Below, in pieces: positions 45,540 through 58,299 of a stretch of DNA of 64,000 bases. A program made the position numbers and the translations under genes. Below the pieces are notes generated by a model. It did not search any database. It saw nothing but the letters and a program-made list of their open reading frames with translations, and was not told the origin of the DNA. Where the stretch lies: the NCBI GenBank assembly GCA_036346255.1, contig CM070625.1, positions 34,228,520-34,292,519 of the forward strand. The letters are read 5' to 3'. Position 1 is the stretch's first letter. Every line of letters begins with the position of its first letter. The stretch comes from Ampelocalamus luodianensis (lineage: Eukaryota > Streptophyta > Magnoliopsida > Poales > Poaceae).

Positions 45540-46329
45540 GGCGGCGGCGCCTCCAGAGCCGGCGGGGCGGCGCGTGGCGGAGGCGGAGGCGGAGGCGGAG
45601 GAGAGAGGGGAGGGTTTAGCTTTCGCGACCCCTTGCCTCTCGCGACAGGAGCGGCGTGGAGATGACTGAGAGGGGGTGTCAGGGAGCGGACCCACAAGGA
45701 GGGCACGAGGTTTTTTGCTTTGCTCCCGAGGAGGCAACGAACCAGCACAGCTCACAGCTGTCTGTCTCCCCTCGCTGCTCTGATTTTACAATGATCGAGT
45801 GGCCAATGCCCAACTGGCAACTGGAATGCTAAGGTTATTTTTTCAAAATAAAACAGAAATAAATAGGTCGTGTTTCGTTCAAAGTTGTGACCCTAAAACG
45901 TGTAATCGATTTGGGATTACGGTGCTTTTGGCGATGGAACGGGAGATTCCTAGATTTGTATGGTCCAGACGGCCAATGGTATCAACGTAACATCTCAATT
46001 TTGAGTTCTTTTGAAGCATTTCCAAACAAAAATAATCATTTGAATTATCTTGAGTTAATTTAAAGTTTAAATTGAATTTTCATAAATTAAAGCCATTTAA
46101 TGTGAATAATTTAAACATTAATTAAATTTAAAACCTTTTTTTATTTCCCAGTGTTCGAGAGTATTTTCTAGAATTTTCTTAGAATTTTTAGAGTTTATTT
46201 GCTTTTTTTTAGCTCGATTTGATTTAATCTCTTTTCTAAAATTCCTAATCTATTTCTTTTTCGGGAAATTTCTGTGGGCTAAATCTTTCCAGACCATTCC
46301 TCTTTCCCACGCCTAGCCCAACTCCACCT
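45540..46329. promoter_or_regulatory. Upstream region of the TOR-like gene
   Basis: The first ~120 bp upstream of the start codon are GC-rich with GGCGGA repeats, as expected of a cereal 5' leader. I see no clear TATA box. From about 45,986 the sequence turns AT-rich with cgtaacatctcaattttgag, resembling a decayed gypsy LTR start, and at 46,330 a copia LTR begins. The promoter is therefore confined to roughly 450 bp, or overlaps retroelement DNA. Confidence 0.4.
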
Positions 46330-49219
46330 TGTTGGCACTACTTGCGCCTGGGGTTCTTCATCTGAGAGGGAATGGAGAGAAGAGGGAGAGAGTACCAACC
46401 GTCGGGGTTAGTGGAGGAGCCAGCCATGGCAGCAGCGGCGGTCGGGGAAGACGAAGAAGGTGGTGGCGACTCCGGATCCGGTGAAGATGACCGCGGTGGT
46501 GCTTCCCGTCGCTTGAGCGCCACCCTTCAAATCGGGTTAGGGTTTTGTCGGTGGGGTTTGTGGCGGCACGGTGAACTTCGTCGTGCGTCGCGCGCGCCCC
46601 ACCTCTCTTTATATGGCGTCGGCGAGGCCCACCACCAAATGGGTGGGCGCCTCCGTCGGTAGCGGTCAAGGGTGGCATTTGGCCGTTGGGCCAAATGCCT
46701 GAGATCACTCTAACATTCTCCCACTTGATCTCAATCTATACTTTATCTTTAATTACTTTTGACTTTACTCATTCCATCACAGAGTAGTGCATAGAGCATG
46801 TCTCATCATCACGGTCAATCGCCGATAGATTTGACAGTTACAATACACCTCTCTGTTTTGAAATGGTTACTTTAATCCTTTGGGCCATCTTTTAGTCCAG
46901 AAATCATAAGCTTTCCCTTAAACCCATGCCGGCTACATGTTCTCTGAACACGTTGGGTGGTAAGCCTTTAGTAAGCGGATCCGCTAGCATCTTTGCGGTA
47001 CTTATATACTCAAGACTTATAATTTGATCCCGAACTTTATCTTTCACAACATAGTACTTTATGTCAATGTGTTTGGCAGCACCACTTGACTTATTGTTGT
47101 GGGCATACGTTACTACGGGTTCATTATCGTAGTACAACTTAAGTGGTCTATTGATGTCGTCAACCACTTTTAAACCGGTATGAACTTCTTTAGCCGATTC
47201 ACCGCCCGTAGCCTCATAACATGCTACAAACTCGGCATACATTGTGGACGATGTAGTGACGGTTTGCTTTGAGCTTTCTACGATATAGCTCCTCCAATGA
47301 GTGAACACATATCCGGATGTAGACTTTCTATCATCTCCCGCAAAATCGAATCAGATACCCCACTATATGGAGTGAATCGATCTTACGTATGTCATCATGA
47401 GGCCTTTTGTTCCTTGCAAATAACGCAAGACTTTCTTTATCAATTTCAATGTTCTATTCCGTGATTGCTCGAATCGCCAAGTAACCCGTAACAAATGCTA
47501 AGTCGTATGTGTGCACACTTGAGCATACTGCAAGCTCCGACACCAAGCATATGGAACCGATTTCATTTGATCGAGCTCGTCTTGGTTCTGGGCACCTTTG
47601 AAAATCCCCATATCTGTCGCCCTTGACTATAGGTGCAGGTGAAGGACTACATTTATGCATACAAAATTTCTTTAAGACTTTCTCTATGTATGCCTTTTGT
47701 GATGATCCCAATATCCCCTTGTTTCTATCCCGGTGAATTTCGATCCTAGAACGAACGAAGCTTCACCAAGATCTTTCATATCAAAGTTTGAGGACAAAAA
47801 CTTCTTTGTCTCCAGAGTGCATCGACATCACTACTAGCTAGTAGGATATCATCCACATACTGATTAGGAAGATAAACTTTCCATCTTTAAACTTTGCATA
47901 AACACGTTATCCTCTACATTCTCTTTAAACCCAAATTTTCTTATTATCTTGTCAAACTTCAAGTACCACTTGTCTTGAAGCTTGCTTTAACCCATAAATC
48001 GATTTCTTTAGGCGGCATCCCATTCTTTCATTTCCTTCCACGACAAAACCTTTCGGTTGTGCCATGTAAACATTTTCCTCCAAATCCCCATTAAGAAATG
48101 TTGTCTTTACATCCATCTGATGTAACTCTAAATCATAATGTGCTACTAATGTCATTATGATTCTGAAGGAATCTTTACATGAGACTGGAGAAAAGTCTCA
48201 TTGTAATCAATTCCTTCTCTTTGCGTAAAGCCTTTGCCACAAGTCGCGCTTTGTATCTTTCTACATTCCTTGGGAGTCAAGTTTTGTCTTGTAGACCCAT
48301 TTACTGACCCTCTTGTTTTGGCTCCTTTAGGAATATTTTTCAAGTCCCAGACTTTATTAGTCTTCATGGACCTCATCTCCTCTTCCATGGTCTCAAGCCA
48401 TTTTGAGGAATTTTAAGCTTCTCATGGCTTCTTCAAATGAGATGGGATCATCCTCCATTTGAAATTCCTCTCGTATGATAAGTCCGATAATTATCGAAAT
48501 AGTGATCTTCTTACTCTTTGAGACCTCCTGGGCCTCCTCATTTGGTACATCTTACTGCTTGAGGTCTTTGTTGCTCCCTCATCTGTGGCAATGGGTTCTA
48601 TAGGATCTGAAGAACGAGTTCCTCATTCTCATTCATTGTTGCCACAGGAGGAACAATAACAGGTGCTGGCACCACAGTGTCTTGCACCGTCGGTGCAGCG
48701 ACAGCAGGTAGTATGAAGAATGGCTCTTGAATCATCGGAGTGGGCACATACACCCGCTTCTCTTCAAGGTCAAACTCTCGAGCTACCATGCTCCCCCTCA
48801 TCATTTCATCCTCTAAGAAGACAGCGTGTCTCGTTTCTACAAACTTTGTATATCTGTCTGGACAGTAGAAACGAAAACCTTTTGACTTTTCAGAGTAGCC
48901 AATGAAATGACAACTTACTGTTTTGGGATCAAACTTCCCAAGGTTTGGGTTAAAAACTTTAGCCTCAGCAGGACTCCCCCACACACGTAAGTGTTTTAGT
49001 GAGGGAACTCTTCCTGTCCACAACTCGTACGGTGTTTTGGGCACCGACTGACTAGGCACTCTGTTGAGAATATGAATGGCGGTTTTCAAGGCCTCCATCC
49101 ATAAACTCAATGGCAGTGTGGAATAGCTCATCATGCTTCGCACCATATCCATCAGAGTACGGTTGCGTCTTTCAGCTACTCCATTTTGCTGAGGTTCGCC
49201 CGGTGTAGAATACTGGGCC
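46330..49219 (-). mobile_element. Copia element, 3' half: pol remnant and 3' LTR
   Basis: The 3' LTR is 46,330-46,715 (minus strand TGTTAGAG to GTGCCAACA), preceded by a polypurine tract AAGTGGGAGAA. Upstream on the minus strand come RNase H (STMYAEFVACYEATG, AHNNKSSGAAKHIDIKYY, MLADPLTKGLPPNVFREHVA; 46,920-47,310), a broken reverse transcriptase (47,450-48,390; QMDVKTTFLNGDLEENVY, KKSIYGLKQASRQ) and the integrase end (QNGVAERRNRTLMDMVRSM, 49,180 downward). At 49,219 it is cut by a gypsy element. Its 5' LTR is the near-identical copy at 57,914. Confidence 0.85.
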
Positions 49220-52200
49220 TGTAACAGCCCCAAAATGACCCTAATAAGGTGTGTGTGTCAAACTGTAACCTAACACTGGGTTCATGTTTCAAATGTATCA
49301 AAATGTGTACATTTTGAAACTTTTCACACATCTTCACCTCCTAGAATTATTGTTATATTTCTTGTAAAGAAAATTCATAAATTGAACCTTCAAATTCATA
49401 GTTCAACTCGAGTCAAAAACTTTTTTGAGTGTTGTCTCAAGTCCAAAACTTTTCAAACTTTTATCATAAATTCTTGGGGTGGTATTGTGCACCCTGAATT
49501 TTTCCAGATTTTAGAATTTATTTGAGCCATCTTTGGCTCAGGTCAAACCCATTTTTAAATTGGTCAAACCCAGTTTATCACTTCTGAAATTTTTAATATA
49601 AAATTTAATGCACAAAACTTCTGAAAATTTTAGGAAGGTCAATCTTATAGCCAATAAGCTTCAGTAAAAATTTCATTCAATTTGGAGTTGATTTGATACT
49701 CCAATTAAATCTTCCAAAATCTCACCTAAATTCAAATCAAAAGTCGGCTAGTATCGTTCATGCGATCCGAGCGGACCAGAGCCCGACTCGGCCGACTTGA
49801 CTCGCCGAGCTAACTAATCTGTACCGGCGCGGTCGGCGCAAGACGCATCGTCACCGTTGGATCTCCATCGAACGGTGTCATTCGTAAGCATCCGGACAAC
49901 TCCGGTTGCCTCTGTTTCTCGCCGTTGATTTCCATCCGACGGTGGCGTTTGTGCGGCCGTTTCAACGCGATCGCGTGTCCGCCGTTGGATCACGATCGGC
50001 GGCCACCTCGTCGTCCTCCTCGCTCGCTCGCCCGGCCGCGCGCTCGCTCGCGCCATGGCGGAGAGGCTCGTGGGCGTAGCGTCGCGTCCACTCACCCTCG
50101 ACGCCAGCGGCGCGCGCATTAAATGCCCATCACCCACCGCCCCGAAAGTCCACCTTCTACTGCTCCGTCGCCACGGCGATCGTGGCGGCAGAGGGAACCC
50201 GAGGCGCCAACGGTGCTCTTCTTGCTCCTCGGGCCTACTTAAGCTCCCCACTTCCTCCACGAGCATCCTTTCACCGTCCCGCACCTTCTCCTCACCTTCT
50301 CTGAGCTCGAGCGAACCCCGAGCACCTCCGTCACCTTCGGCCGCCATTGTTGGAGCTCGGGACCTCGGTGAAGGCGGTACCCAGATGGCCCCCTTCCCAA
50401 TCTCTTGCTCCCACACCGCCTCCTCGGTGGTCGCTAACCCCGCCGATTTCAGGTCACATCGAGTGGAACCGCGAGGAGTGAAGTTTTCCCAATTCGGCGA
50501 AACCGCCTCTTCGTCTCGGCCCGGTGAGTTCACCCCTTCCCAATTCCTCCCTCTGGTAGCACCTCAGGGCCTCACTGGTGCTATGCTGATATCCCGGTGC
50601 TGCTGGTTTGGCCCAGGTTGTCCCCTCCGCGGTGAAGCCCTTCTGCACCGCCGCTGATCTTCGTCGCCGGTCATCTCAGGCCTCGCCGCATCATCGACCC
50701 TCCATCGTCTTCCCGAGGCCCCGTGAGCTTAAGCACCTCCTCTTTTCGCTTTTCTTTCGCACCATGGCCGTGGTTCCTTGTTGCGGTCGCGCCGCCGCCG
50801 TCGTTAGCCTCGGCTCGCGCGGCTACCATTTGGTCTCCGGTGTCGCGTTAAGTCCTTAGGACCTCGTTGTAGCTTGTGCACTCGTCCATTTGCGCGTAGT
50901 GGGCGGTTCTTTGTTTCGTTTGCCGTAGCACACCCTCGCCTCGCCGCCGCGCTGCGCGTCAAGCCACCATTAACCTCGTCGCCGGTGCCATCCGGTCGCA
51001 CAGCGTAGGTGTCGCTTTAGCTCCTTCGACCTGCCGAGCTCCTCGCGCCGACACGCCCGGCGAGCTCGAGTCTGCTCGGCTCTGTTGTCGACGACGGCAG
51101 CAGCGTCAGGCGACGTGGCTCTCGCGGGCCGCCCATCTCGAGATGAGCGGTCGCCCCGCCTCGCGCTGTGTTTGAACCCGGACGATCTGAGCCGTCCGAT
51201 TCGAATCAACGGCTCATATGCGTCCACGTCGTTATGAGTAGAAAACTTTCGGTTTTGGCCAAGTCTCAAAGCAGAAAAATGTTAGTGCTTTCTCATTTTC
51301 ATATCTTTGTCGTCTTAGCTCCAACTTAGATGATTCCAATTTTGTTAACTTCCATATAACTTGAACTTAATTATAAAAATAGTTTCAGGCTATGATCAAA
51401 CTCGAAAACCATTTTCAAAAATAGTAAACAAGTGAACTTAATCATTTTTGAACTTTTAACAAACTTGTAAAATGCATATCTTTTATCTATAGCTCATTTT
51501 TGTATGAATCCAATGGGAGTAGTTTCCTCTGATAGTCTAGTTGCTAGGAAAATTAGTTTCATAAATTCTACTGTTGTTAAAATCATAAGGACTAAAATTT
51601 AGTTTTAATACCCTTTTTAAATCATAAAAATCATAACTTTTGCAATATAACTCCAAATGATCTGAAATTTTATATGGGCTATCACTCTACCAGTAGCTAG
51701 CTACCATAAAAATTTCAGCTCCAAAATCATTAGGGAAAATATTTTTGCTACAGTAAAATAAAAATGGCCGAAAATAGCTATTTCCTTAATATCTTTTGCT
51801 CCAAAAATCCAAATTGAGTTTTTCCAGATTCTATGTCTAGATAGGTGCTGGTTCTACCTTGTGTATAATTTTTGTGTCTTTTGGTTGCTTTTGCTCAAAT
51901 TTTGTGATTAGGGTTTATTGCCTTATTGCTCTTTTGCCGTGTATTTGCTTATGCGATTAGGTGACGAAGAGTCCGTTGAGCCCGATAGCACATCGAGCAA
52001 CCTCTTGAGCAACAGCAGCCAGTGCAAGCAGTTTGATCATATCCCTTAATCCTATTATTTTCAAAAGTTTAATACTTTGCTTCAACTGTATGTATGCATT
52101 GCTAATTTGTGTTAAATTATGGTTAGAAATCCTTTAGTTGCATCCCCGTAGCTAAATGTTTATTCCTCTACTACATGAGCCTAGGTTATTTGCTGTGGTT

Positions 52201-53640
52201 AGGGTTCATGGTGGGGCCCTCATCACTTAGTAGTCACGTGTTATATTGCTTAGCCATGCTTAGTGCTCAGAGTCCGGGCGATCATCGACTCTGTCGGTGA
52301 TGCGGATCACACAACTACTATTACTCTTATTATCCAACACTTGGTGTTTGGTGCCCGATTAATTTTGCAAATCCATTTAAAAACAAAACTAAAAATGAAA
52401 AATTGGTTTCACGCGGCACAATGGTATGTTGGTGTGATTCTTTCTTGGGTGTGATCGGATTGGTGCAGTGTCAATTAAGGACCGAGCATGTTGTGAGTCC
52501 CCGTTACTCGTGCATTTATTTGCGTACTAACCACACTAGGGGCATATGGAACCCCTCTTGACCGAGTACTTTGGCGTGTGCTAGGGCGGGTGGCGGTGGT
52601 TTTGTTGATTGGGAGCGTTGCGCTTGTCCGAAAAAGCCGGGCCTTTGTGGCGCTTGTCTTTTCGTTTTGGGCAACGAGCGTATGGATTTCGGTCCATACG
52701 AGCGGGTCGTGCCTAGTACACAATATTGGAAAAGTCTCGTAGGACTTAGTTGCGTGCCGCCTACCTACGGTGAGTGGGTGAATCATGTGGCTTAAAGCGA
52801 TGCGAAGTGTGGGTAAAGTGGTACCACCAGGATAAATCTATTCGAATAGCCTCGTCCTAGGTTATGGACGCGCTTGGGTAAGCTTTTCAAGAGCTAGTGT
52901 TATAACCTGTTTAAAAACTTAAAACTTGACGGGTGGTATGAACGGGGAGTTCATGCTATTGTTGTGGTGACTTTGGGGAGTCACTTCCAGGTGTTGGTGC
53001 TCTTTTATTTATTGTATACTTGGTCGCTTGCGATTATTTTGAACCCTTAAAAATGAATTGTAAACTTGCTTTTAAATGTATTACATTATTGCAAATAAAC
53101 GTTGCTTTGTGCTTAAATAAACCACATGGCCTCCAATTAAACAGCCTGCATATAGCTACATTATAGTTCTGTTATCTCACACGTCAGTCTTGCGAGTACA
53201 AGTTGATGTACTCACATGCTTTGCATGCTAATCTTTTGTTGCAGAGGAGGTTGCTCATAAGCCAAGGTACTTCTGCGAGATGTGCTTGGGTTGGGAGAGC
53301 GAGTAGCCATGTCCGGTCGGTTGCCTTGTGGGTAAAGGCACACGGTTGGCTCTTTGGTTCACCATCTTATGGCGCTTTTGTTTCATTGCTATTTACTTTT
53401 GTGCTTATTGTCATTTGGTGAAAGGCCCCCTTTGTAGTGACTCGCTTAATTAATGTATGTCTTTTCTCCGTCTGTAATGTTTTGGTTCTGTGATGAATGG
53501 AATTGATGCTTATGTTTGTATCGGGGTATGTATCGCATACAGGAAGTATACATGTCTCGAAGCGGGTTTTATTTAATTGGTAATGCTTGCTAAAGTATTA
53601 CGAGTTAAATAAATCCCTGGTCCCCATAAGCTTGGTATCG
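49220..53640 (+). mobile_element. Gypsy element, probable long 5' LTR and leader
   Basis: It starts TGTAACAGCCCCAAAATG right against copia integrase sequence. The stretch holds a GC-rich block (49,800-51,250) with large ORFs in several frames, then AT-rich sequence, and ends near a degenerate primer site TTGGTATCGAGCC (53,632-53,644), where TTGGTATCAGAGCC would be expected. The exact LTR end is not clear. The ORFs in the GC block have no recognisable domain and I treat them as composition effects. Confidence 0.6.
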
Positions 53641-54326
53641 AGCCATCTTGACCGTAGTAACCTGGAGCTAGTCGTCTCTTAGGATATTTTGGGAAAACCA
53701 AATTTGAAGTACCAAATGGTTTTGTGAAAACCTAAGTTGATTCTCGCTTTACTCCTTACCTACCTTAGCTTTCTTCTCTCCTCTTACTCTAATTTGAGTT
53801 TTGAAAATTGTTTTCCTCTCTTCTTTCAAAGATAATGTTAACTGTTAATTGGGTTTTGGGACCACCGAGTTTGGCAAATTGAATTGTGAGCGCCTGTTCA
53901 AGGTTTTGAAGCTTCGGAATGGTTTGGTTCGACTAGGAGCTTGGATGCAAAATCTGACAATGAGCGTCGTTTCTGACACAGGACTCGGAGGTTCTAATTA
54001 GGGTAGAGAATGAGAGAATAAATCAACTAAAACTTGAAGGAATAAAGGGTAAGAAGTGATACTAGTTAGCTAAGCATCCGACATTATTTTGTTGACCTAA
54101 TTATTGTTTTATGATTGTGTTTGCTTTAGTTCGAGTGCTGAAATTTTTATCTTCTTGATCGATTACTGCGTTCATTCAATACGGGTGGGTCGTATCGAGA
54201 AGTTGGCTTTAACCTTGGTCTTTCTCGTTGTAGAGTTGTTTTAAAGATTTTGCTTTCATTACTTCGTTGTTGTTAAATTTTACTTTTCAAGTATTAATTG
54301 TTAACATAAAATTTTAAATGAAACAG

Positions 54327-56945
54327 ATGCCTCCCCGTCGTGTTACTAGATCTCGGTCAGTGGACCGGATGAGGAGCTTCCTCCTCCTCCGTCCATGGCC
54401 GAGGTGTTGCCGGTCGAGCGCAACCGCATGGATCGACGCGCGATCACGGAGACGATTGCGCGGAACACCACCTCCGCCGCCGCTTCGATCGGGAGGTGGG
54501 GTGGCCACCACCGCGTGGGGACTATTAGAGTTCCTCCGCACTCGCCCCCACCTTCTCAGTGCGAGGACCCGCTCGACGCGGCGGCCGGTTGCGTCGAGTT
54601 GAGCGAAGCTCAAGATCGCGCAGCGCGATGCCGGAGCCGGAGAAGGCACTGTCGCCTCCCACCGCTTGGAGGGAGCGGCTCTCTTGGTGGGAGAGTTTTA
54701 CGCTATCGCGGCCGGTGGCCATGTAGTCTCTGGGAGGAGTTCCGCTCGCCTTCCGCGCTCTCACATCCCGCGGTGTGATGACGCCAAGAAGAGGGAGTTT
54801 TGGCCCTGCGGCGTCGCCGCGATTCGAGTATTTATACGAGTTCAACCATTTGGCTCGTTATGCTCGGAGGAGGTGGCCACCGTCGCGCAAGCGGAGAAGT
54901 TCGAGGTTGGCTTGTCCTTGGAGCCGGACAAACTCTCCATCGTCCGACTTCCGGACTTCCGTGCCTTGGTGGACAAGGCCATCGTTGGTGAGCACTCTAG
55001 TAGGGAGTGGCGAGTCCCGCAAGCGCAAGTGGGAGGCTCAAGATCACCGGCCAGTGCCCTCGCCCTACCACTCCGGTGTCCGACCTCGGGCACCACTTGT
55101 GAGGTCGGTGGCATCTCGGGACGTTAAATCGCAGGTAGTGGATCGCCCACGTGCCCTGCGGCTCCCAGGTGGCCATGCAGCCCACCGCGGAGGTCACCGC
55201 TGCGTGTGGCCTTAAGGGGCATTACGCGAACAACCGTCCCAAAGGACAGAGCAGGAGCGAGGCGACCCTGCGTCCTAATGGAGGACGCGGGCATGGAGCC
55301 GGTTCGTCCCGGTGACGAGAAGGTTGCCCCTCGCCCGTGGAGTGGGTAGTGGCGGCCAACCTCGTCACCGCCGAGGAGGCTCGGAGGCGCCCGGCGTGGT
55401 GTTGGGTACCCTTCTGTCAACTCCTACCCGCCATCGCTTTATTCGATTCGGAGCATTGCATTCGTTTATATCCGCATCTTTTCTCGCATTGGGTGGTCTT
55501 TTGTTTACTCCATTGTCTATCCCGCTTCGATTCGCTCTCCGGTTCGGAGCTAAGAGCTGAATTAGAGTGTAGGGATGTCCCCATCGAGATCGAGGAGTGA
55601 GATTCAGGCGAATCTTATCCTCCTCAACTCGGCTAGCTTAGATGTGATCCTTGGTATGGATTGGTTAGCCCGGCATCTAGGCGGATAGATGCGCCAGAAG
55701 ATGGTCTTTCTCGATCCCGTCCGTGGCGAGTTGGATTCTCACCGGCTACAAGGACCTCGTCTCTTCGCTACTGGAAGCGAAGCCATCTCGGAGATTCGTG
55801 AAGTCCCCGTTGTTTGCGACTTTGTGGATGTCTTCCCGACGAGTTGCCCTGAATGCCACCTGCTCGAGCCACCGGAGTTCGTCATTGAGTTGGTACCGCA
55901 CCGCTCGATTGCGAAGTCCCTACCGAATGAACACGGATGAACTAGTGGAGTGAAGAAGCAACTTGAAGACCTACAAGCGAAGGGTTTCATTCGGCCTAGT
56001 TCGTCTCGTGGGGTTGCCCGACCATCTTCGTAAAGAAGAAGGATAATACCCTACGGATGTGTGTTGATTATCGTCCACTTAATGAAGTGACGATAAAGAA
56101 CAAGTATCCCTTGCCTCGGATCGACGATCTTTTGATCAATTGGCGAGCACGGGTCTTCTCCAAGATTGATCTAAGAGTTGGTTATCACCGAGTTCGTATC
56201 CGAACGGAGGATATTCCAAAGACGGCGTTCTCTACTGTTGCGGTGCATGCGAGTATACCGTCATGTCTTCGGCTTAACCAATGCTCGGCCTTGTTCATGA
56301 ACCTTATGAACTCGGTCTTTATGGAGTATTTGGATAAGTTCGTGGTGGTCTTCATCGATGATATCCTTATCTACTCTAAGGATGATGAAGAACACGCCGA
56401 GCATCCGCTTGTGTTAGGCAAGCTTCGTGAGCACCACCAGACGCCAAGTTTAGCAAGTGCGAGTTACGGTTGAAGGAAGTGGCATTCCTTGGCCACGTTC
56501 TTTCAAAGGCGGGGCGTGGCCGTTGACCCTAGCAAAGTCGATGTACTTTCACGAGTCGGCCCGTTCGGTGACCGAGTGCGGAGTTTTACGGGTTTAGCGG
56601 GATATTATCGCCGCTTTATCGAAACTTCTCCAAAATCGCGAAGCCAATGATGGAGTCGCTCAGAAGGACAAGAAGTTCCCGTGGTGCGATGCTTGTGAGA
56701 AAGTTTTCGAGTACTCAAGAGCGTTTGACCACGCTACTGCTCTCGTTCTTCACGATATCCATCGCAGATTTCGATATCTCTCGCGATGCTTCCTTCGGGT
56801 CTCGGTTGTGTCCTTATGCAAGAGGGCAAGGTAGTGGCCTATGCATCAAGGCAACTGAGAACCCATGAACTTAACTACCCTACCCATGACTTAGAGCTTG
56901 CGGCTGTGATTCATGCGCTTAAGATCCCGTTGGTTCGAATTTAAT
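54327..56945 (+). pseudogene. Gypsy gag-pol remnant
   Basis: Gag starts at 54,327 (MPPRRVTRSRSVD) and shows ARNTTSAAASIG, EGAA, AIAAGGHVV, DAKKREF, EFNHLARYA and FRALVDKAIV, in three alternating frames up to about 55,100. A protease/linker region follows with VILGMDWL (about 55,648). The RT part has VVCDFVDVFP (55,810), then MCVDYRPLNEVTIKNKYPLP, KIDLRVGYHRVRI, and the catalytic FIDDILIYSKDDEEH (about 56,350). RNase H begins (LAAVIHALK, 56,900) and is cut at about 56,930. Integrase is missing. Frame breaks often fall where CAG or CTG should stand. This is the Del/Tekay-like type by its gag style. Confidence 0.85.
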
Positions 56946-57913
56946 AATGAAAAATCAATCAACATTAACTTTTGCAGCGGAAACTGTAATTATTCTAAAA
57001 AAATTCATTATACAGAAGCATTATACTATACACTTTTAATCTCTGAAAAATTAACACGTTGGTGCAAAATTTTACAGAGATTTTAACCAAATTTCATTGA
57101 AATTCATCAAAAAAACACTTCTGAAAAACAATAAAAATCAGAAAACCGGGTTTACTGTTCAAAACGGCCATTTGGCCCATTCCTTCTTGGGCGCGGCCCA
57201 TGGCGGCCCACTCGGCCTGCGCACGCGCGGCCTCGGCGGCCTGCTCGGCCGCGCCTCACGCGCGCTATCCATCAGCCGTCGGATTTACATCCGACGGCCA
57301 CTGCCTCACGTCCGACGGCGGCGCGCGCGCAACCCGGGCTCGGGCGGATTTCTCGCCCGCCGGACCAAAAGTGGTTCGCGGGTCCATGGCGCGATCTCGG
57401 TAGTCCCATTCGATCCGACGGTGGCGTCGTTATCGCCGGATCAAAACCGCCCTCGCGCGGCGGAAAAACCCTAACCCTAACCATTCTCTCCTCTCCCTCT
57501 CCTCTCACGCCCGAGCGAACTTCGGCGGCGGCGGCGACTACGTCCCACGCTGCCGAGAAGAAGAAACGGCACCATCGGGCCCTCGCCGGCGTGCACGCCC
57601 CGAGAGGAGCGCGCGCCCGTCGGCGGCTCCGTGTTGGCGCCTGTCCGTAGCGTCGGCGGTGGCGCCGTGGAGCGCCGGCGAGCCCCGGCTCGGCCGATCT
57701 CCACTGCGCCGGCCGACGACGGCGGCCGGCGACGGCGGCGGCCGAGTGAGTCGGTTCTTTTCGGATCTAGGGTTTCCCCTTTCTTCTTTCTTTCTTTTCT
57801 TTTCCGCGACGCTCGGTCAACCGACGGCGGTCGTTGTTCTAGGGTTAGGGGGGTCCTTCTCTTTTCTTTTCCCGTTCTAGATCTACCCTTAGGATTCAAA
57901 GCTCTGATACCAT
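56935..57913 (-). mobile_element. Copia element, 5' internal leader
   Basis: Adjacent to the 5' LTR is the primer site TGGTATCAGAGC (reverse strand, 57,901-57,912). The next kilobase on the minus strand is leader sequence, GC-rich at 57,190-57,760, with overlapping arginine/proline-rich ORFs on both strands, none recognisable. Near 57,290-57,320 the word cgtcggatttacatccgacg is a perfect 9-bp hairpin. The join with the gypsy remnant near 56,935 is approximate, and the copia gag and protease are missing. Confidence 0.5.
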
Positions 57914-58299
57914 TGTTGGCACTACTTGCGCCTGGGGTTCTTCATCTGAGAGGGAATGGAGAGAAGAGGGAGAGAGTACCAACCGTCGGGGTTAGTGGAG
58001 GAGCCGGCCACGGCAGCAGCGGCGGTCGGGGAAGACGAAGAAGGTGGTGGCGACTCCGGATCCGGTGAAGATGACCGCGGTGGTGCTTCCCATCGCTTGA
58101 GCGCCACCCTTCAAATCGGGTTAGGGTTTTGTCGGTGGGGTTTGTGGCGGCACGGTGAACTTCGTCGCACGTGCCGCCACGCCCCACCTCTCTTTTTATA
58201 TGGCGCTGGCGACAGGGGCCCACCAGCCAAATGGGCTGGACGCCCCGATCGTATGATCAAGGTGGCATTTGGTCAGTTGGGCCAAATGCACGAGATAAA
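57914..58299 (-). mobile_element. Copia 5' LTR (partner of 46,330-46,715)
   Basis: Nearly the same as the LTR at 46,330 over about 380 bp (both run ttggcactacttgcgcctgg to gccaaatgc). The outermost bases that should read TGTTAGAG are lost at 58,299, where the sequence switches to an inverted piece of another copia element. With the partner LTR about 11.6 kb away, the pair brackets the nested gypsy insertion. Confidence 0.85.

Noticed and set aside
50055..50657. 200-codon plus-strand ORF and 239-codon minus-strand ORF
   Set aside because: They overlap each other in a GC-rich part of a gypsy LTR region, are low-complexity, and show no domain.
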